Below, in pieces: positions 1 to 7,698 of a DNA stretch of 38,158 bases; position 1 is the stretch's first letter, and the number at the start of each line of letters is the position of its first letter. The notes under the pieces were generated by a model. That model saw nothing but the letters and a program-made list of their open reading frames with translations, searched no databases and was not told where the DNA came from. Made by a program: the position numbers and the translations under genes. The DNA is taken from assembly GCA_021295655.1 (NCBI GenBank), contig JAGWBX010000029.1, positions 1 through 38,158 of the forward strand, read 5' to 3'. This DNA comes from Candidatus Latescibacterota bacterium. Lineage in GTDB: Bacteria; Latescibacterota; UBA2968; GCA-2709665.

Positions 1-5
1 CCGCG

Positions 6-1279
6 ATGAACACGGCGCGCTCCAGAGCGCTTTTTGATTCGAGTTCCCGCTACCTCGCGATGGGTGTGTCTTCCGGGATGAGGCGCGCCGTAACCTCGCC
101 GCCGCTGTTCTTCGAGCGGGCGGAGGGGCCTTATTACTACGACGTGGACGGGAATCAACTGCTGGACTACACACTGGCGTGGGGACCGTTGATCCTGGGG
201 TCGAACCACCCGGAACTGAACGCGGCGGTGACGGCTGCGGTCCGGAATTCATACACGCTGGGCGCACAGCATCCTGGCGAGGTCGCGTTTGCGCAACTGC
301 TGGTGGAAACGCTTGCGGGCGTGGACCAGGTGATTTTTTCCAATACGGGCTGCGGCTTGCCCGCGCGGCCACCGGACGGACAAAATTCGTTAAATTCGAG
401 GGGCACTACCACGGCTGGTTGAACAATATCCTGGTGAGTTACCACGAATCCGACGACGCGCTTGGCGCTCCGGAGGCTCCCAGGGTTGTGGCCGCATGCG
501 GCGGCCAGCCGGCTGCCGAGTACGCGGAAACCATAACGCTTCCCTGGAACCGTCTGGACCTGCTGGAAGACCTGTTCGTCAAACGAGGCGGGGAGATCGC
601 AGCGGTGATTACCGAGCCGGTGCTGGCCAACTCCGGATCCATCATGCCCGCGGAGGGATTCCTGAAGGGGATGGTCGACCTGTGCCGGAACTATGGCGCG
701 GTTTCGATATTCGACGAGGTTATAACGGGTTTTCGTCTTGCCCTTGGCGGCGCGCGGGAATACTTCGACGTCATCCCCGATCTTTCGGTCTACGCAAAGG
801 CCCTGGCCGGTGGCTTCACACTTTCGGCCGTGGCCGGATCGCGGAGGATGTTCGACGTGCTCAGGGACGGCGCGACGATCCACGCGGGAACGTATAACGG
901 GAGCACGGTCAATCTTGCCGCCGGGCTTGCGACGCTCAGTATTCTGAGCGCCAATCCGCTGGCTTTCCAGCAGATGCATGGGCACGGATACGCAATCCGG
1001 CAGGCGATTGAAGCGGCGGCGGCTTCCCGGGGAATACCGGTGTGTATCTCGGGAGCAGGTACCGTATTCAACGTTCATTTTGGCGTTCAGTCTCCGCCGA
1101 CGCACTATCGGGAACTGAAAGCAACGGATATGGCGCTTTACAACCGCTTCCGGTCCGGGATGCTGGAGGAGGGTATTCAGCTGTTGCCCGATGGCCGCTG
1201 GTACGTGGGTCTGACGCATGGCGACGCGGAATTGAAACTGGTACGTGCGGCAGTCCGGTCGGTTGTCGCGGAACTTTAG
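6..1279 (+). pseudogene. Class-III PLP aminotransferase (glutamate-1-semialdehyde aminomutase-like), frameshifted
   Basis: Two reading frames together make one aminotransferase of the glutamate-1-semialdehyde aminomutase/omega-transaminase fold. The first frame (6 to about 345) carries the N-terminal part, including YYYDVDGNQLLDYTLAWGP and the start of the PLP-phosphate motif, VIFSNTG. The second frame (about 346 to 1279) resumes with LRLARAATGRTKFVKFEGHY, then IFDEVITGFR near 706-735 with the cofactor-binding Asp, and VYAKALAGGF with the Schiff-base Lys at 797-799. The family reads SGTEAVxxALRLAR here. Seven codons of that motif plus one base, 22 nt, appear to be missing at the junction. Restoring 22 nt gives an ORF of 432 codons including the stop, the family's usual size. 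The first ATG lies at the window edge, so an upstream start cannot be excluded. As written, the product would lack the phosphate-binding loop and terminate at 422. Substrate is not predictable. Confidence 0.85.
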
Positions 1280-1405
1280 CAGTCCGTTGATAAAGTCGCT
1301 CTGCAGGCGAGGCCGAGCAACGCAGTATTTCGACCGCAAGGGCCGGCCGCCTGTCTGCGTGCACCGCACAGGCAGGTAGCCCGGATGGACTTTTTCAACG
1401 GGCTG
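1280..1405. mobile_element. MITE-like element with terminal inverted repeats
   Basis: This 126-bp non-coding element begins on the base after the aminotransferase stop codon (1277-1279). Its ends are imperfect inverted repeats. The left end, 1280-1297 (CAGTCCGTTGATAAAGTC), matches the reverse complement of the right end, 1388-1405, at 16 of 18 positions. The interior holds a second hairpin around 1350-1380 (CCTGTCTG near-complementary to CAGGCAGG). No transposase is present, so it would be a non-autonomous element mobilised in trans. No clear target-site duplication is visible. Identification as a MITE is inference from structure. Confidence 0.55.
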
Positions 1406-1447
1406 TCAGGCGGCGTTTTGCATACCGTATCTGCGCGGTCAAAGGCC

Positions 1448-1476
1448 TTGACAATGTTGGGGCGTTATGGTAAAAT
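1448..1476 (+). promoter_or_regulatory. Sigma70-type promoter for the UVR-motif gene and hflX
   Basis: A perfect -35 box TTGACA (1448-1453), a 17-nt spacer and a -10 box TAAAAT (1471-1476, five of six consensus bases). Transcription would start near 1483, leaving a leader of about 54 nt before the ATG at 1537. It lies just beyond the MITE-like element. Confidence 0.75.
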
Positions 1477-1536
1477 CAGACAGGGCCCCTACCCGTAATA
1501 TTCCAAGCTCAGGCGGGAATCTGGAGGAAAGTGTAT

Positions 1537-2313
1537 ATGGGGATGGATGACATTCAGCCACTTCTGGATAGCTGGCCGTACGAGCCCGACAAGCTCTGTG
1601 TCAGGAGAATCACGGGGAGGGATGGCAAGGAGAAAATCCAGCTCCGGGTGGAGATGGGGATCCTGCAGATGGAGGTCGCCGGACGCCCGGACGGGCAGCG
1701 TCCTCACGGATATGAGTCATTGCTCCACTACTACAAGGAAAAAGCGGGAACGGCGCCGGGGGACTCGAAGTCGTTTAATCTCGATCCCGATGTCTGCCTT
1801 ACGCTACAGGTTGAAGGACTCCAGTATTACCACCGGCGGATCAGCTTTCTGGAACTCGGTGAATACCGACTTGCCGAAGCCGATGCTCAGCGAAACCTCG
1901 ACATGTTCGACTTCGTCAAAAAATTCGCGCGTGAAGAAGAAGACAGCATGGTTCTCGAGCAGTACAGACCCTTTGTGATCGGGCATCGTGTGCGTGCAGT
2001 GGTACTGCAGGAGCTGGAGGCTGAAAATTTCGATCGGGCGCTTCTGGAAATCAACAACGGCATTGAGGAGATCCAGGGCTTCTTTAAAGAACACGACCGG
2101 CCCGATCTGGTGGAGGACAGCGAAGAGGTCGTATTCTTAAAGGAATGGGCGGAAGAAATCCGAAAGGATCGGCCAAGGCCCCTTTTTCAAGACCTTAAGG
2201 AACAACTCAGCGAGGCCGTTGCCATAGAAGATTTCGAACGGGCCGCACAGCTCCGGGATCAGCTCCAGGCGCTTTCCCCCGGGGCAGGCCGACAGCCCGG
2301 AACCCGGAAATAG
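1537..2313 (+). CDS. UvrB/UvrC-motif (UVR) domain protein
   Basis: A 258-residue soluble protein. The clear domain is a C-terminal UVR motif, LKEQLSEAVAIEDFERAAQL followed by RDQLQAL, an alpha-hairpin used by UvrB, UvrC, ClpC-associated McsA and others for protein contacts. The middle is helical and acidic (YYHRRISFLELGEYRLAEAD, with a TPR-like look), and the N-terminal 80 residues are not recognised. The start is placed at ATG 1537 because GGAGGA (1523-1528) sits 8 nt upstream. The GTG at 1531 would be only 2 nt from that site. It is followed by hflX after 48 nt and shares its promoter at 1448. No nuclease or helicase motif is present, so it is unlikely to be an excision-repair enzyme itself. 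An adaptor role is inference. Confidence 0.85.
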   Translation: MGMDDIQPLLDSWPYEPDKLCVRRITGRDGKEKIQLRVEMGILQMEVAGRPDGQRPHGYESLLHYYKEKAGTAPGDSKSFNLDPDVCLTLQVEGLQYYHRRISFLELGEYRLAEADAQRNLDMFDFVKKFAREEEDSMVLEQYRPFVIGHRVRAVVLQELEAENFDRALLEINNGIEEIQGFFKEHDRPDLVEDSEEVVFLKEWAEEIRKDRPRPLFQDLKEQLSEAVAIEDFERAAQLRDQLQALSPGAGRQPGTRK

Positions 2314-2361
2314 AGTCAGGCGCCTGGCGCGGTTCTGAATGTCCGGGAGGAGATCCTGCGA

Positions 2362-3663
2362 TTGGCAGTGCATGAAATAATCACCAGGAGGGAGCCGGAA
2401 CGCGCGATTCTGGTGGGGATGGCGCTTGCGGGCGATGCGTCCTGGGATGCAGACGACACGTTGAACGAACTTGCGTTGCTCGCGGATACGGCGGGTGCGC
2501 AGGTTGTGGACCGGATCGTGCAGGCGCGAGAGAGCATCGATCCGGCTTTTTTTATTGGCCGGGGCAAGGCTGAGGAACTTGCGCACCGCGTAAAGAAACT
2601 CAAAGCGCAACTGGTGATTTTCGACGATGACCTCTCGCCGGCCCAGTTCAAGAATCTGGAAGAACTCGCGGGTGTCAGCGTCATCGACAGAAGCCGGCTG
2701 ATTCTGGACATTTTCGCCGGTCGCGCGAAGACACGCGAAGCACAGACACAGGTGGAGTTGGCGCAGCTCAATTATCTGTTGCCGCGTCTGACCCGTCAGT
2801 GGACGCATCTTTCACGCCAGGCCGGCCACGGCGGTACTACGGGCGGCATCGGGACACGGGGGCCGGGGGAGACCCAGCTGGAGGTGGACCGGCGGGCGCT
2901 GCGGAGTCGAATCGGGGTACTGACCAGAGCGCTTAACAGAATCTCCCGGCGCCGCGTACTCGGGCGTAAACAGCGTACGGATACGTTTCGTGTCTCCCTG
3001 GTGGGCTATACAAATGCCGGAAAGTCAACATTGATGCGCGCACTTTCCGGCGCCGACGTTCTGGTGGAAGACCGCTTGTTCGCAACGCTGGATTCCACGA
3101 CCCGACGGGTATATCTGGGGTATAATCGTGAGGTCTTGCTGACCGATACGGTCGGCTTCATACGCAAGCTTCCTCATCACCTTGTCGCATCGTTCAGGAG
3201 CACCCTCGAGGAGGCGGTGGACGCGGATCTCTTACTGCATGTCGTCGACGTCAGTCATCCCAGGTGCGAGGACCAGATTGCTTCCGTGTATCAAACGCTT
3301 CAGGATCTGGGCATTGCGGAGTATCCCACGTTGGTGGCTTTCAACAAGATCGACCGGTTTGACGACCCGGGGATGCAGCGTCGCCTGCGGGCCCGGTTTC
3401 CCGATGGTATCTGGATCTCTGCACAGGAAGCCCGGGGCATGGACGACCTGCGATGGGCGATTTACGACCGGCTCGAGGGCCAGCGTACGGTGATGAATCT
3501 GTGCATTCCGCAGGCGGAAGGAAAGCTCCTTTCCGAACTGTACCGGGTGGGCGAAATACTGAATACAGCCTATGAAGGAAACGACGTGTTGCTGGAGGTA
3601 AAACTGAGCCGACAGAATACCAGGCGGCTCCTGCCTGGTGGACGGTTCCGGATCAAACGGTGA
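2362..3663 (+). CDS. hflX: GTPase HflX
   Basis: HflX is a ribosome-associated GTPase of the Obg-HflX class. In characterised bacteria it splits stalled 70S ribosomes during stress. The 433-residue protein has the family N-terminal domain (ILVGMALAGDASWDADDTLN, then DPAFFIGRGKAEEL), the glycine-rich linker GHGGTTGGIGTRGPGETQLE, and a canonical G domain. The G domain has GYTNAGKSTL (G1, from residue 215), DSTTR (G2), DTVGFIRKLP (G3, from residue 262) and NKID (G4, from residue 328). The start is a TTG at 2362 preceded by GGGAGGAG (2345-2352) at 9 nt; a GTG at 2368 is the alternative. Length and motifs are normal for the family, so function is assigned with confidence. It is co-transcribed with the preceding UVR-motif gene. 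Confidence 0.97.
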   Translation: MAVHEIITRREPERAILVGMALAGDASWDADDTLNELALLADTAGAQVVDRIVQARESIDPAFFIGRGKAEELAHRVKKLKAQLVIFDDDLSPAQFKNLEELAGVSVIDRSRLILDIFAGRAKTREAQTQVELAQLNYLLPRLTRQWTHLSRQAGHGGTTGGIGTRGPGETQLEVDRRALRSRIGVLTRALNRISRRRVLGRKQRTDTFRVSLVGYTNAGKSTLMRALSGADVLVEDRLFATLDSTTRRVYLGYNREVLLTDTVGFIRKLPHHLVASFRSTLEEAVDADLLLHVVDVSHPRCEDQIASVYQTLQDLGIAEYPTLVAFNKIDRFDDPGMQRRLRARFPDGIWISAQEARGMDDLRWAIYDRLEGQRTVMNLCIPQAEGKLLSELYRVGEILNTAYEGNDVLLEVKLSRQNTRRLLPGGRFRIKR

Positions 3664-3688
3664 GCTGAAATTCAATTGGAACGGGAAA

Positions 3689-3710
3689 ATTCCGGCTTCA
3701 CCGCCGGAAT
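3689..3710 (+). terminator. Hairpin after hflX (weak terminator candidate)
   Basis: An 8-bp perfect stem, ATTCCGGC and GCCGGAAT, with a 6-nt loop lies 25 nt after the hflX stop. No T-run follows on the + strand, so termination here would need Rho or the stronger hairpin at 3742-3772. Confidence 0.4.
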
Positions 3711-3734
3711 GCGGCACTGAAAATCGAAACGCGC

Positions 3735-3772
3735 AAAAAAGAGGCGTTTGCGGTAAGTAACCGCAAACGCCT
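3735..3772 (-). terminator. Rho-independent terminator of the bactofilin operon
   Basis: A perfect 13-bp stem (3742-3754 with 3760-3772) and a 5-nt loop. On the - strand the stem is followed by TC and six T residues (3740-3735), the classic intrinsic terminator layout, 30 nt after the bactofilin stop. On the + strand only a loose T-rich stretch follows, so it may also stop hflX transcription. Confidence 0.85.
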
Positions 3773-3801
3773 GTTATCTGTTCTTCGGATGCGGGTGATG
3801 C

Positions 3802-4221
3802 TCAGGCGGATGCCTCAACTGCTTCGACAGCTTCGACGTCCTGCGTCTCGGCTGCCGGTGACAGATTGTTGTTGTCCCCGGCGGTACACTTGCCCTTAAT
3901 GATGGCCCCTTCTTCGACGACGATCGAACGCGCGGCGATATCTCCGGAAAAAACCGCGCTGCCTTCCAGCTTGACGCTGCCTTCGGCTTCAAGATTTCCC
4001 GAAATTTCCCCGCCTATTACCGCGTCTCTTACCCGAACGATTTCGGCTTCCACTTTGCCGGAAGGCCCGATGACGAGGGTGCCGGAGGCATGTAACTCGC
4101 CTTTGAGCGTCCCGTCCAGACGGATACTTTCTTCGGTTTTTACAGAACCCTCCATAACCGTGCCTTTGCCGATCACCGTCTTGATTGCTTCCCTTTCCAG
4201 CTTCTGTTTGAACCCTAACAT
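3802..4221 (-). CDS. Bactofilin (polymer-forming cytoskeletal protein)
   Basis: A 139-residue bactofilin of the DUF583 family. The core from about residue 15 to 115 is a right-handed beta-helix of repeated short strands, seen as IGKGTVMEGSVKTEESIRLD, GTLKGELHASGTLVIGPSGK, VRDAVIGGEISGNLEAEGSV and SGDIAARSIVVEEGAIIKGK. The tail is short and disordered (AAETQDVEAVEAVEASA). Bactofilins assemble without nucleotide into membrane-associated filaments that position cell-wall enzymes. The N-terminal stretch LGFKQKLEREAIKTV is a plausible membrane-targeting peptide. It lies 119 nt downstream of a membrane protein related to the N-terminus of M23 peptidases, the usual partner of bactofilins, and upstream of a strong terminator. 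Confidence 0.93.
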   Translation of the reverse strand: MLGFKQKLEREAIKTVIGKGTVMEGSVKTEESIRLDGTLKGELHASGTLVIGPSGKVEAEIVRVRDAVIGGEISGNLEAEGSVKLEGSAVFSGDIAARSIVVEEGAIIKGKCTAGDNNNLSPAAETQDVEAVEAVEASA

Positions 4222-4340
4222 TTCAATATCCGCTTGAGCGTGTTTCCGTTGTACTTAAAGCCGGTTTTGCGCTGCGCTGTTGAATTTCCGAACTGGCGGG
4301 CGGCTGACGATCCGGTGATATCTTTGTCGTAATGCTGAAT

Positions 4341-4802
4341 TCATCGGGAATCTACGGAGTCACGAGTTGACGTTGACGAGCGCTTGACTGCGCTTGCGAC
4401 TGGCGCGCTTTCCTTTCCATTCCCGGCCGGGCGCCCCGATGACCCGGTTTTCGCGTCTGCGGCCGGCGCCAATTCGGAATCAGGCATCAACATCTGACGC
4501 AGCTTCTGATCGGTTCCCTGGATTCGCTTCAGGGTGAGCGCCAGTTCTTCGACACGGGCGACTTCCGCATTCAGCCTTCTGTTTTCTCCCTTGAGCGTGT
4601 GTGCAGTCTGTCTCCATTCCTGAATCTTCCAGATGAAGACGAATTCCACGACCAGCATGATGAGAAGCAGGAGAAACGCGCCGGCCACCACCCTCAGCGG
4701 CCAGTAGCCGAGTTTCAATACGACTGTACGCGAACCGTCATCCGGGACAAACAGGACCGACATCTGCCTGCGTCGTTGCCTGGCCACGCAATTCGTCTCC
4801 AT
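4341..4802 (-). CDS. Membrane-anchored coiled-coil protein resembling the N-terminus of M23 peptidases, peptidase domain absent
   Basis: A 153-residue protein from ATG 4802. It starts with a basic cytosolic segment and VLFVPDDGSRTVVLKL. One transmembrane helix follows (VVAGAFLLLLIMLVVEFVFI), then a coiled coil (HTLKGENRRLNAEVARVEEL) and KIRQ-type LRQMLMPDS, then a polar low-complexity tail. That order matches the N-terminal third of membrane-anchored M23/LytM endopeptidases found next to bactofilins, but the HxxxD and HxH zinc motifs are missing and no remnant appears in the 119 nt before the bactofilin gene. Either the gene has lost its catalytic domain or it is a stand-alone bactofilin partner. 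An in-frame ATG at 4883 falls inside the 4882-4963 inverted repeat and is less likely; an internal ATG at 4763 is another option, since ribosome sites are weak. Confidence 0.7.
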   Translation of the reverse strand: METNCVARQRRRQMSVLFVPDDGSRTVVLKLGYWPLRVVAGAFLLLLIMLVVEFVFIWKIQEWRQTAHTLKGENRRLNAEVARVEELALTLKRIQGTDQKLRQMLMPDSELAPAADAKTGSSGRPAGNGKESAPVASAVKRSSTSTRDSVDSR

Positions 4803-4881
4803 TTCAGATGGTTTCGCATCCCACTGTGCGACAGGCCGAGGGCGTAAGGCCCTGCATCCTCCGGATGCCCCGGGAGGCGAC

Positions 4882-4963
4882 ACAAAGCCGGGTTTCCGAA
4901 TTTCGTCCTATCCCGACCTCACGGCGGCACTCCCTTGAGGTTAGGTTCCAGACCCGGCTTTGT
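4882..4963. repeat. Long inverted repeat upstream of the bactofilin operon
   Basis: Perfect 12-bp arms, ACAAAGCCGGGT at 4882-4893 and ACCCGGCTTTGT at 4952-4963, enclose a second short pair (ACCTCA and TGAGGT). The right arm overlaps the proposed -35 box of the operon at 4961-4966. It could be an operator or an RNA structure in the leader. No T-run follows on either strand, so a terminator is unlikely. Confidence 0.55.
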
Positions 4964-4966
4964 CAA
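4938..4966 (-). promoter_or_regulatory. Candidate promoter of the M23-like/bactofilin operon
   Basis: On the - strand a perfect TTGACA (4961-4966) is followed after 17 nt by TAACCT (4938-4943), a poor -10 box with three of six consensus bases. It points toward the genes at 4802 and 4221 and overlaps the inverted repeat, which suggests control. Confidence 0.4.
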
Positions 4967-5048
4967 GAGATTTAACACGCGGGCGCCGCCCGAAGGGAAG
5001 ATTCCATTTTCAGGAAAGTGGCGTGGCGGCCGGACCGCAGGCTTGCGT

Positions 5049-5210
5049 CTATGCACGTCTTTGCAGCAGCCAGCCGGCCAGAAAAATCAGACCGCCGATG
5101 ATGGCCAGACGCAGCTCCCGGCCAATGTCTTCTTCGTACAGGCCGACAAACAGACCGTACCCCATGTAAATCAGACCGGCAAGTTGAAGGGTACGAGCAA
5201 GCAGGCGCAT
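5049..5210 (-). CDS. Small membrane protein, unknown function
   Basis: A 53-residue protein, MRLLARTLQLAGLIYMGYGL onward, with two predicted membrane helices (LQLAGLIYMGYGLFVGLY and LRLAIIGGLIFLAGWLLQ) joined by an acidic turn (EEDIGREL) and ending in LLQRRA. Such two-helix proteins are common in Gram-negative genomes, but I cannot name a function. ATG 5210 is preferred because the ARxLQLAGL opening is typical for this kind of protein. An upstream ATG at 5249 would add 13 polar residues. A promoter candidate at 5294-5322 supports expression. It lies upstream of the bactofilin operon on the same strand. Confidence 0.65.
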   Translation of the reverse strand: MRLLARTLQLAGLIYMGYGLFVGLYEEDIGRELRLAIIGGLIFLAGWLLQRRA

Positions 5211-5293
5211 TGGATACCCCGTCCCCGCTTTCTCCCGTCCCGTCCGCACTCTGCGTTCGTGGAAAGGGGGGAAGCCTTTCGATACCTGTCGGA

Positions 5294-5322
5294 ATCTTAA
5301 GAATTCGATGACTAACGGTCAA
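5294..5322 (-). promoter_or_regulatory. Candidate promoter for the small membrane protein
   Basis: On the - strand TTGACC (5317-5322), a 17-nt spacer, and TAAGAT (5294-5299). The -35 matches five of six and the -10 four of six consensus bases. The leader to ATG 5210 would be about 77 nt. Confidence 0.45.
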
Positions 5323-5495
5323 TAGTACAGATCAGCATCACGGCGGGACCGTCAGGATACGGCAAATGCGAAAGCCGACATCCGAAGATATCGGCTTTCC
5401 GCTGTGTGGTTCGCATACGCCGGAATTGCCGACCGTCCACGCCGTTCCCGTCTGCACGGGGGATTGACAGGGACTCGGTCCAGCGAGTTTCGCGA

Positions 5496-5960
5496 CTAAA
5501 ATGCCCTGTTGAGGTTCAGTCGAACGCCTCTGGACTTGAGGTCGCCATTGACAGCCAGGCCTATGCCCTTCACTTCGACCAGGTTGGCTTTCTTTTCAGG
5601 GGGCGGGAGTTCCTCGCCTTCATCGGACAGGAAGAGATGGACCGAGTACGCCAGCGTGCCAAGGCCGAGGCCGAGCATGATGGCGGCCCTGGTGTCGCTG
5701 GACTTGCTCTCTTTGTAAAGGTCTCCCGCGGTCTGGGAGGAGGTCGTCGTTCTGTACTGTTCGAACGTGTCGTTTGCGTCATTCCTGGACGCGTGCGCCT
5801 CCGTGAAGAACCAGATGCTCGCACCCAGCGAAAGCGCACCATAGAACTTTTTGGAATAGAGAAAGTCCTTCGTCTTCTTCTGCGCCTGTGCGGGAATCGC
5901 TGAGACAAAAATCGTGATGCAGGCGACGGCGAGCGCGAAGGCGCGTTTTCGGCTGTGCAT
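5496..5960 (-). CDS. Exported two-helix protein of unknown function (DUF5683-like layout)
   Basis: A 154-residue protein with a clear signal peptide (KRAFALAVACITIFVSAIPA, cleavage after AQA). The mature part has a hydrophobic segment (FYGALSLGASIWFFTEA), a polar helical stretch with aromatic and charged residues (RNDANDTFEQYRTTTSS), and a second hydrophobic segment (IMLGLGLGTLAYSVHLFL). A C-terminal beta-like part follows (VKGIGLAVNGDLKSRGVRLN). This resembles the two-helix pattern of small envelope proteins such as DUF5683, but the match is from memory only. The start is set by GGAGG 6 nt before ATG 5960. It follows TolC by 42 nt and is probably the last gene of the efflux operon. Confidence 0.75.
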   Translation of the reverse strand: MHSRKRAFALAVACITIFVSAIPAQAQKKTKDFLYSKKFYGALSLGASIWFFTEAHASRNDANDTFEQYRTTTSSQTAGDLYKESKSSDTRAAIMLGLGLGTLAYSVHLFLSDEGEELPPPEKKANLVEVKGIGLAVNGDLKSRGVRLNLNRAF

Positions 5961-6002
5961 AGGTCCTCCGGAATTCGTAAGGCGCATTACTCCTGAATCG
6001 TT

Positions 6003-7379
6003 TCATTCGTCGGATTGAACAAGCGGCCCCCCTACGTGCTGCTCCAATTGAGCCAGTTCGATCTGATACTGGAATCTGTCCTGTACCAACTGGTTGCGGG
6101 CCCCAAAGAGTTGGAACTGCGCCAGTTGACGTTCCAGAAAAGTGCCGCCGCCCAGGTTGTAACGCTGGTCCTGAAGCCTGAAGTTCTCTTCGGCTGCTTT
6201 CACCGCCGCTTCATTGGCGGTTATGCTTCGCCGCAGGCGTTCGAGGTTCAGAAACGTCAGCCTGATATCCATGGCTTGCTGACGTTTCGCCTGGTCCAAC
6301 TGCTCCCGGTTCCTCAGGTACTCCAACTTCTGAACTTTGATGTCGTTTTCGGCAGTCAACCCGTTGAATATGGGCACGCTGACGCCGATGCCCGCACTGT
6401 AAGAGTAATTCTTGACGAAGAGGTCCTCCACGCCCGAAAAACTCTCGCCCCGGTTCAGCTGCCAGCCATACCGTGCGTTACCCGTTATACTTGGAAAGCG
6501 TACGCTGTACTTTGTGGCCCTGAGTTGATCCCTGCTTGCGAGCATCCGGTGACGTTGCGCCAGAATTTCGGGATGTCCCTCCAGCGCCCGCTCCAACGAC
6601 TCCCGGTACGTGATGGGCGGCGGCGCAATCGAAAATGTCTTCTCAGTCGGCGTAATGTTGACCTCGGGACTGAGCCCGAGGGAAAACGCGAGCTGAGACC
6701 GGGCGATGGCAACGTCGTTTTCCCTGGCGATCAGCGCCACGCGATCAGTTGCCAGTTGAGATTCTGCGCTAAGGACGTCGGCGATCGTGCGGGAACCGAT
6801 TTCATACATCGTTTTTTCGCGGCGCAGGCTCTCTTCCGAAACGGAGACTTGCTCTTTCGCCAGTTCCAGTTGCTCTAATCTCTGCAGGAGGATGAAATAC
6901 CGCTGTTTCACCTGGAAAACCGTCTGGTGGCGGCTGCCGGACAGGTCCATCTCAGCAGCACGCGCATTCTTCTTGCTGGCCGCCAGATTTGCAAGTCGGG
7001 CGGCGTTGAAAATGGTAATACTCAGACTCGATCCTACGGATTGAGACCCGCCCACGCGGTCTTCGCCCAGGGTGGTAACGATTGTCTGCGTGGTCTGATC
7101 GAATATTGCGCCTTCCCTGGGGCCGGTCACGCTTCTGGAAATGCTGTAGTTGCTGCTCAGCGAAGGGAGGAAGGCGTTGCGGCGCGCATCGATCTGGGCG
7201 ACGGCAATCTCCCGTGAGAAACGGGATTGCGTAATAGCCGTGTTGTTTCCCAGAGCGATTTCAATGCATTCGGAGAGGCCGAGATGCATGTCTCTGGATG
7301 CCGTCTCCTCCGCCGGGACCGGCGCGGAAAGGACAACGGCAACGGCGAACAGCAGCGCTGTTTTCAGCACGTGTGACAT
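6003..7379 (-). CDS. TolC family outer-membrane efflux protein
   Basis: A 458-residue outer-membrane channel protein. It has a signal peptide (LKTALLFAVAVVLSAPVPAE) and the two internally related halves of the OEP fold. Each half has long helices, for example LSECIEIALGNNTAITQSRF at the start and ESLERALEGHPEILAQRHRM at the start of the second half. Beta-strand segments include ARYGWQLNRG and YSYSAGIGVSVPIFNG. TolC trimers form the periplasm-spanning exit duct for RND pumps. Here the gene lies downstream of an adaptor and RND gene on the same strand. ATG 7379 is chosen because AGGAG lies 8 nt upstream; the in-frame ATG at 7445 would push the signal peptide away from the N-terminus. Confidence 0.94.
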   Translation of the reverse strand: MSHVLKTALLFAVAVVLSAPVPAEETASRDMHLGLSECIEIALGNNTAITQSRFSREIAVAQIDARRNAFLPSLSSNYSISRSVTGPREGAIFDQTTQTIVTTLGEDRVGGSQSVGSSLSITIFNAARLANLAASKKNARAAEMDLSGSRHQTVFQVKQRYFILLQRLEQLELAKEQVSVSEESLRREKTMYEIGSRTIADVLSAESQLATDRVALIARENDVAIARSQLAFSLGLSPEVNITPTEKTFSIAPPPITYRESLERALEGHPEILAQRHRMLASRDQLRATKYSVRFPSITGNARYGWQLNRGESFSGVEDLFVKNYSYSAGIGVSVPIFNGLTAENDIKVQKLEYLRNREQLDQAKRQQAMDIRLTFLNLERLRRSITANEAAVKAAEENFRLQDQRYNLGGGTFLERQLAQFQLFGARNQLVQDRFQYQIELAQLEQHVGGPLVQSDE

Positions 7380-7698
7380 ACGTGGCGCTCCTATTTTCGT
7401 CTCGACTCTTGCCGGTTCGTTCGATCTCGGGAAAAGGTTGCACAACCGGAAACGCCGGTCGCCGCATCGACTGTTCGGGCCGACGGCAGTACCGGTGAGA
7501 TGCCGCCCATTGATTTAGACAGCGCAAAATGAAAAAAAGTTACGGGCAAATTGACCCGCGCCGACGTCGGCAAGATAAGAAGAAAACAGAATTCTGCGGA
7601 AAAGGAAAGTGAAAACTTCCGTGAACGAGGACCTGCGATACGTCCCGGACGTCGGGCGTTCACGGGTGGGATAGCGCACCGTTTCCCTGTTTCGGGCG
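7380..7698. other. 319-nt spacer between RND pump and tolC
   Basis: No convincing gene. On the - strand, the pump stop is followed by a 9-bp perfect inverted repeat (7619-7627 with 7657-7665) enclosing a GC-rich inner hairpin. It is then followed by AAGTTTTC, which could attenuate transcription between pump and channel. A 12-bp palindrome, GCCGACGTCGGC, lies at 7560-7571. No good promoter for tolC was found, so it may depend on read-through. Confidence 0.5.

Noticed and set aside
167-1369. 400-codon - strand frame over the broken aminotransferase
   Set aside because: The + strand carries clear aminotransferase motifs; this frame is low-complexity and rich in Arg and Pro, a shadow.
4882-4963. 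Rho-independent terminator
   Set aside because: The arms are 58 nt apart and no T-run follows on either strand.
5406-5903. 165-codon + strand frame
   Set aside because: It is antisense to the exported protein at 5496-5960, which has a signal peptide and a strong ribosome site.
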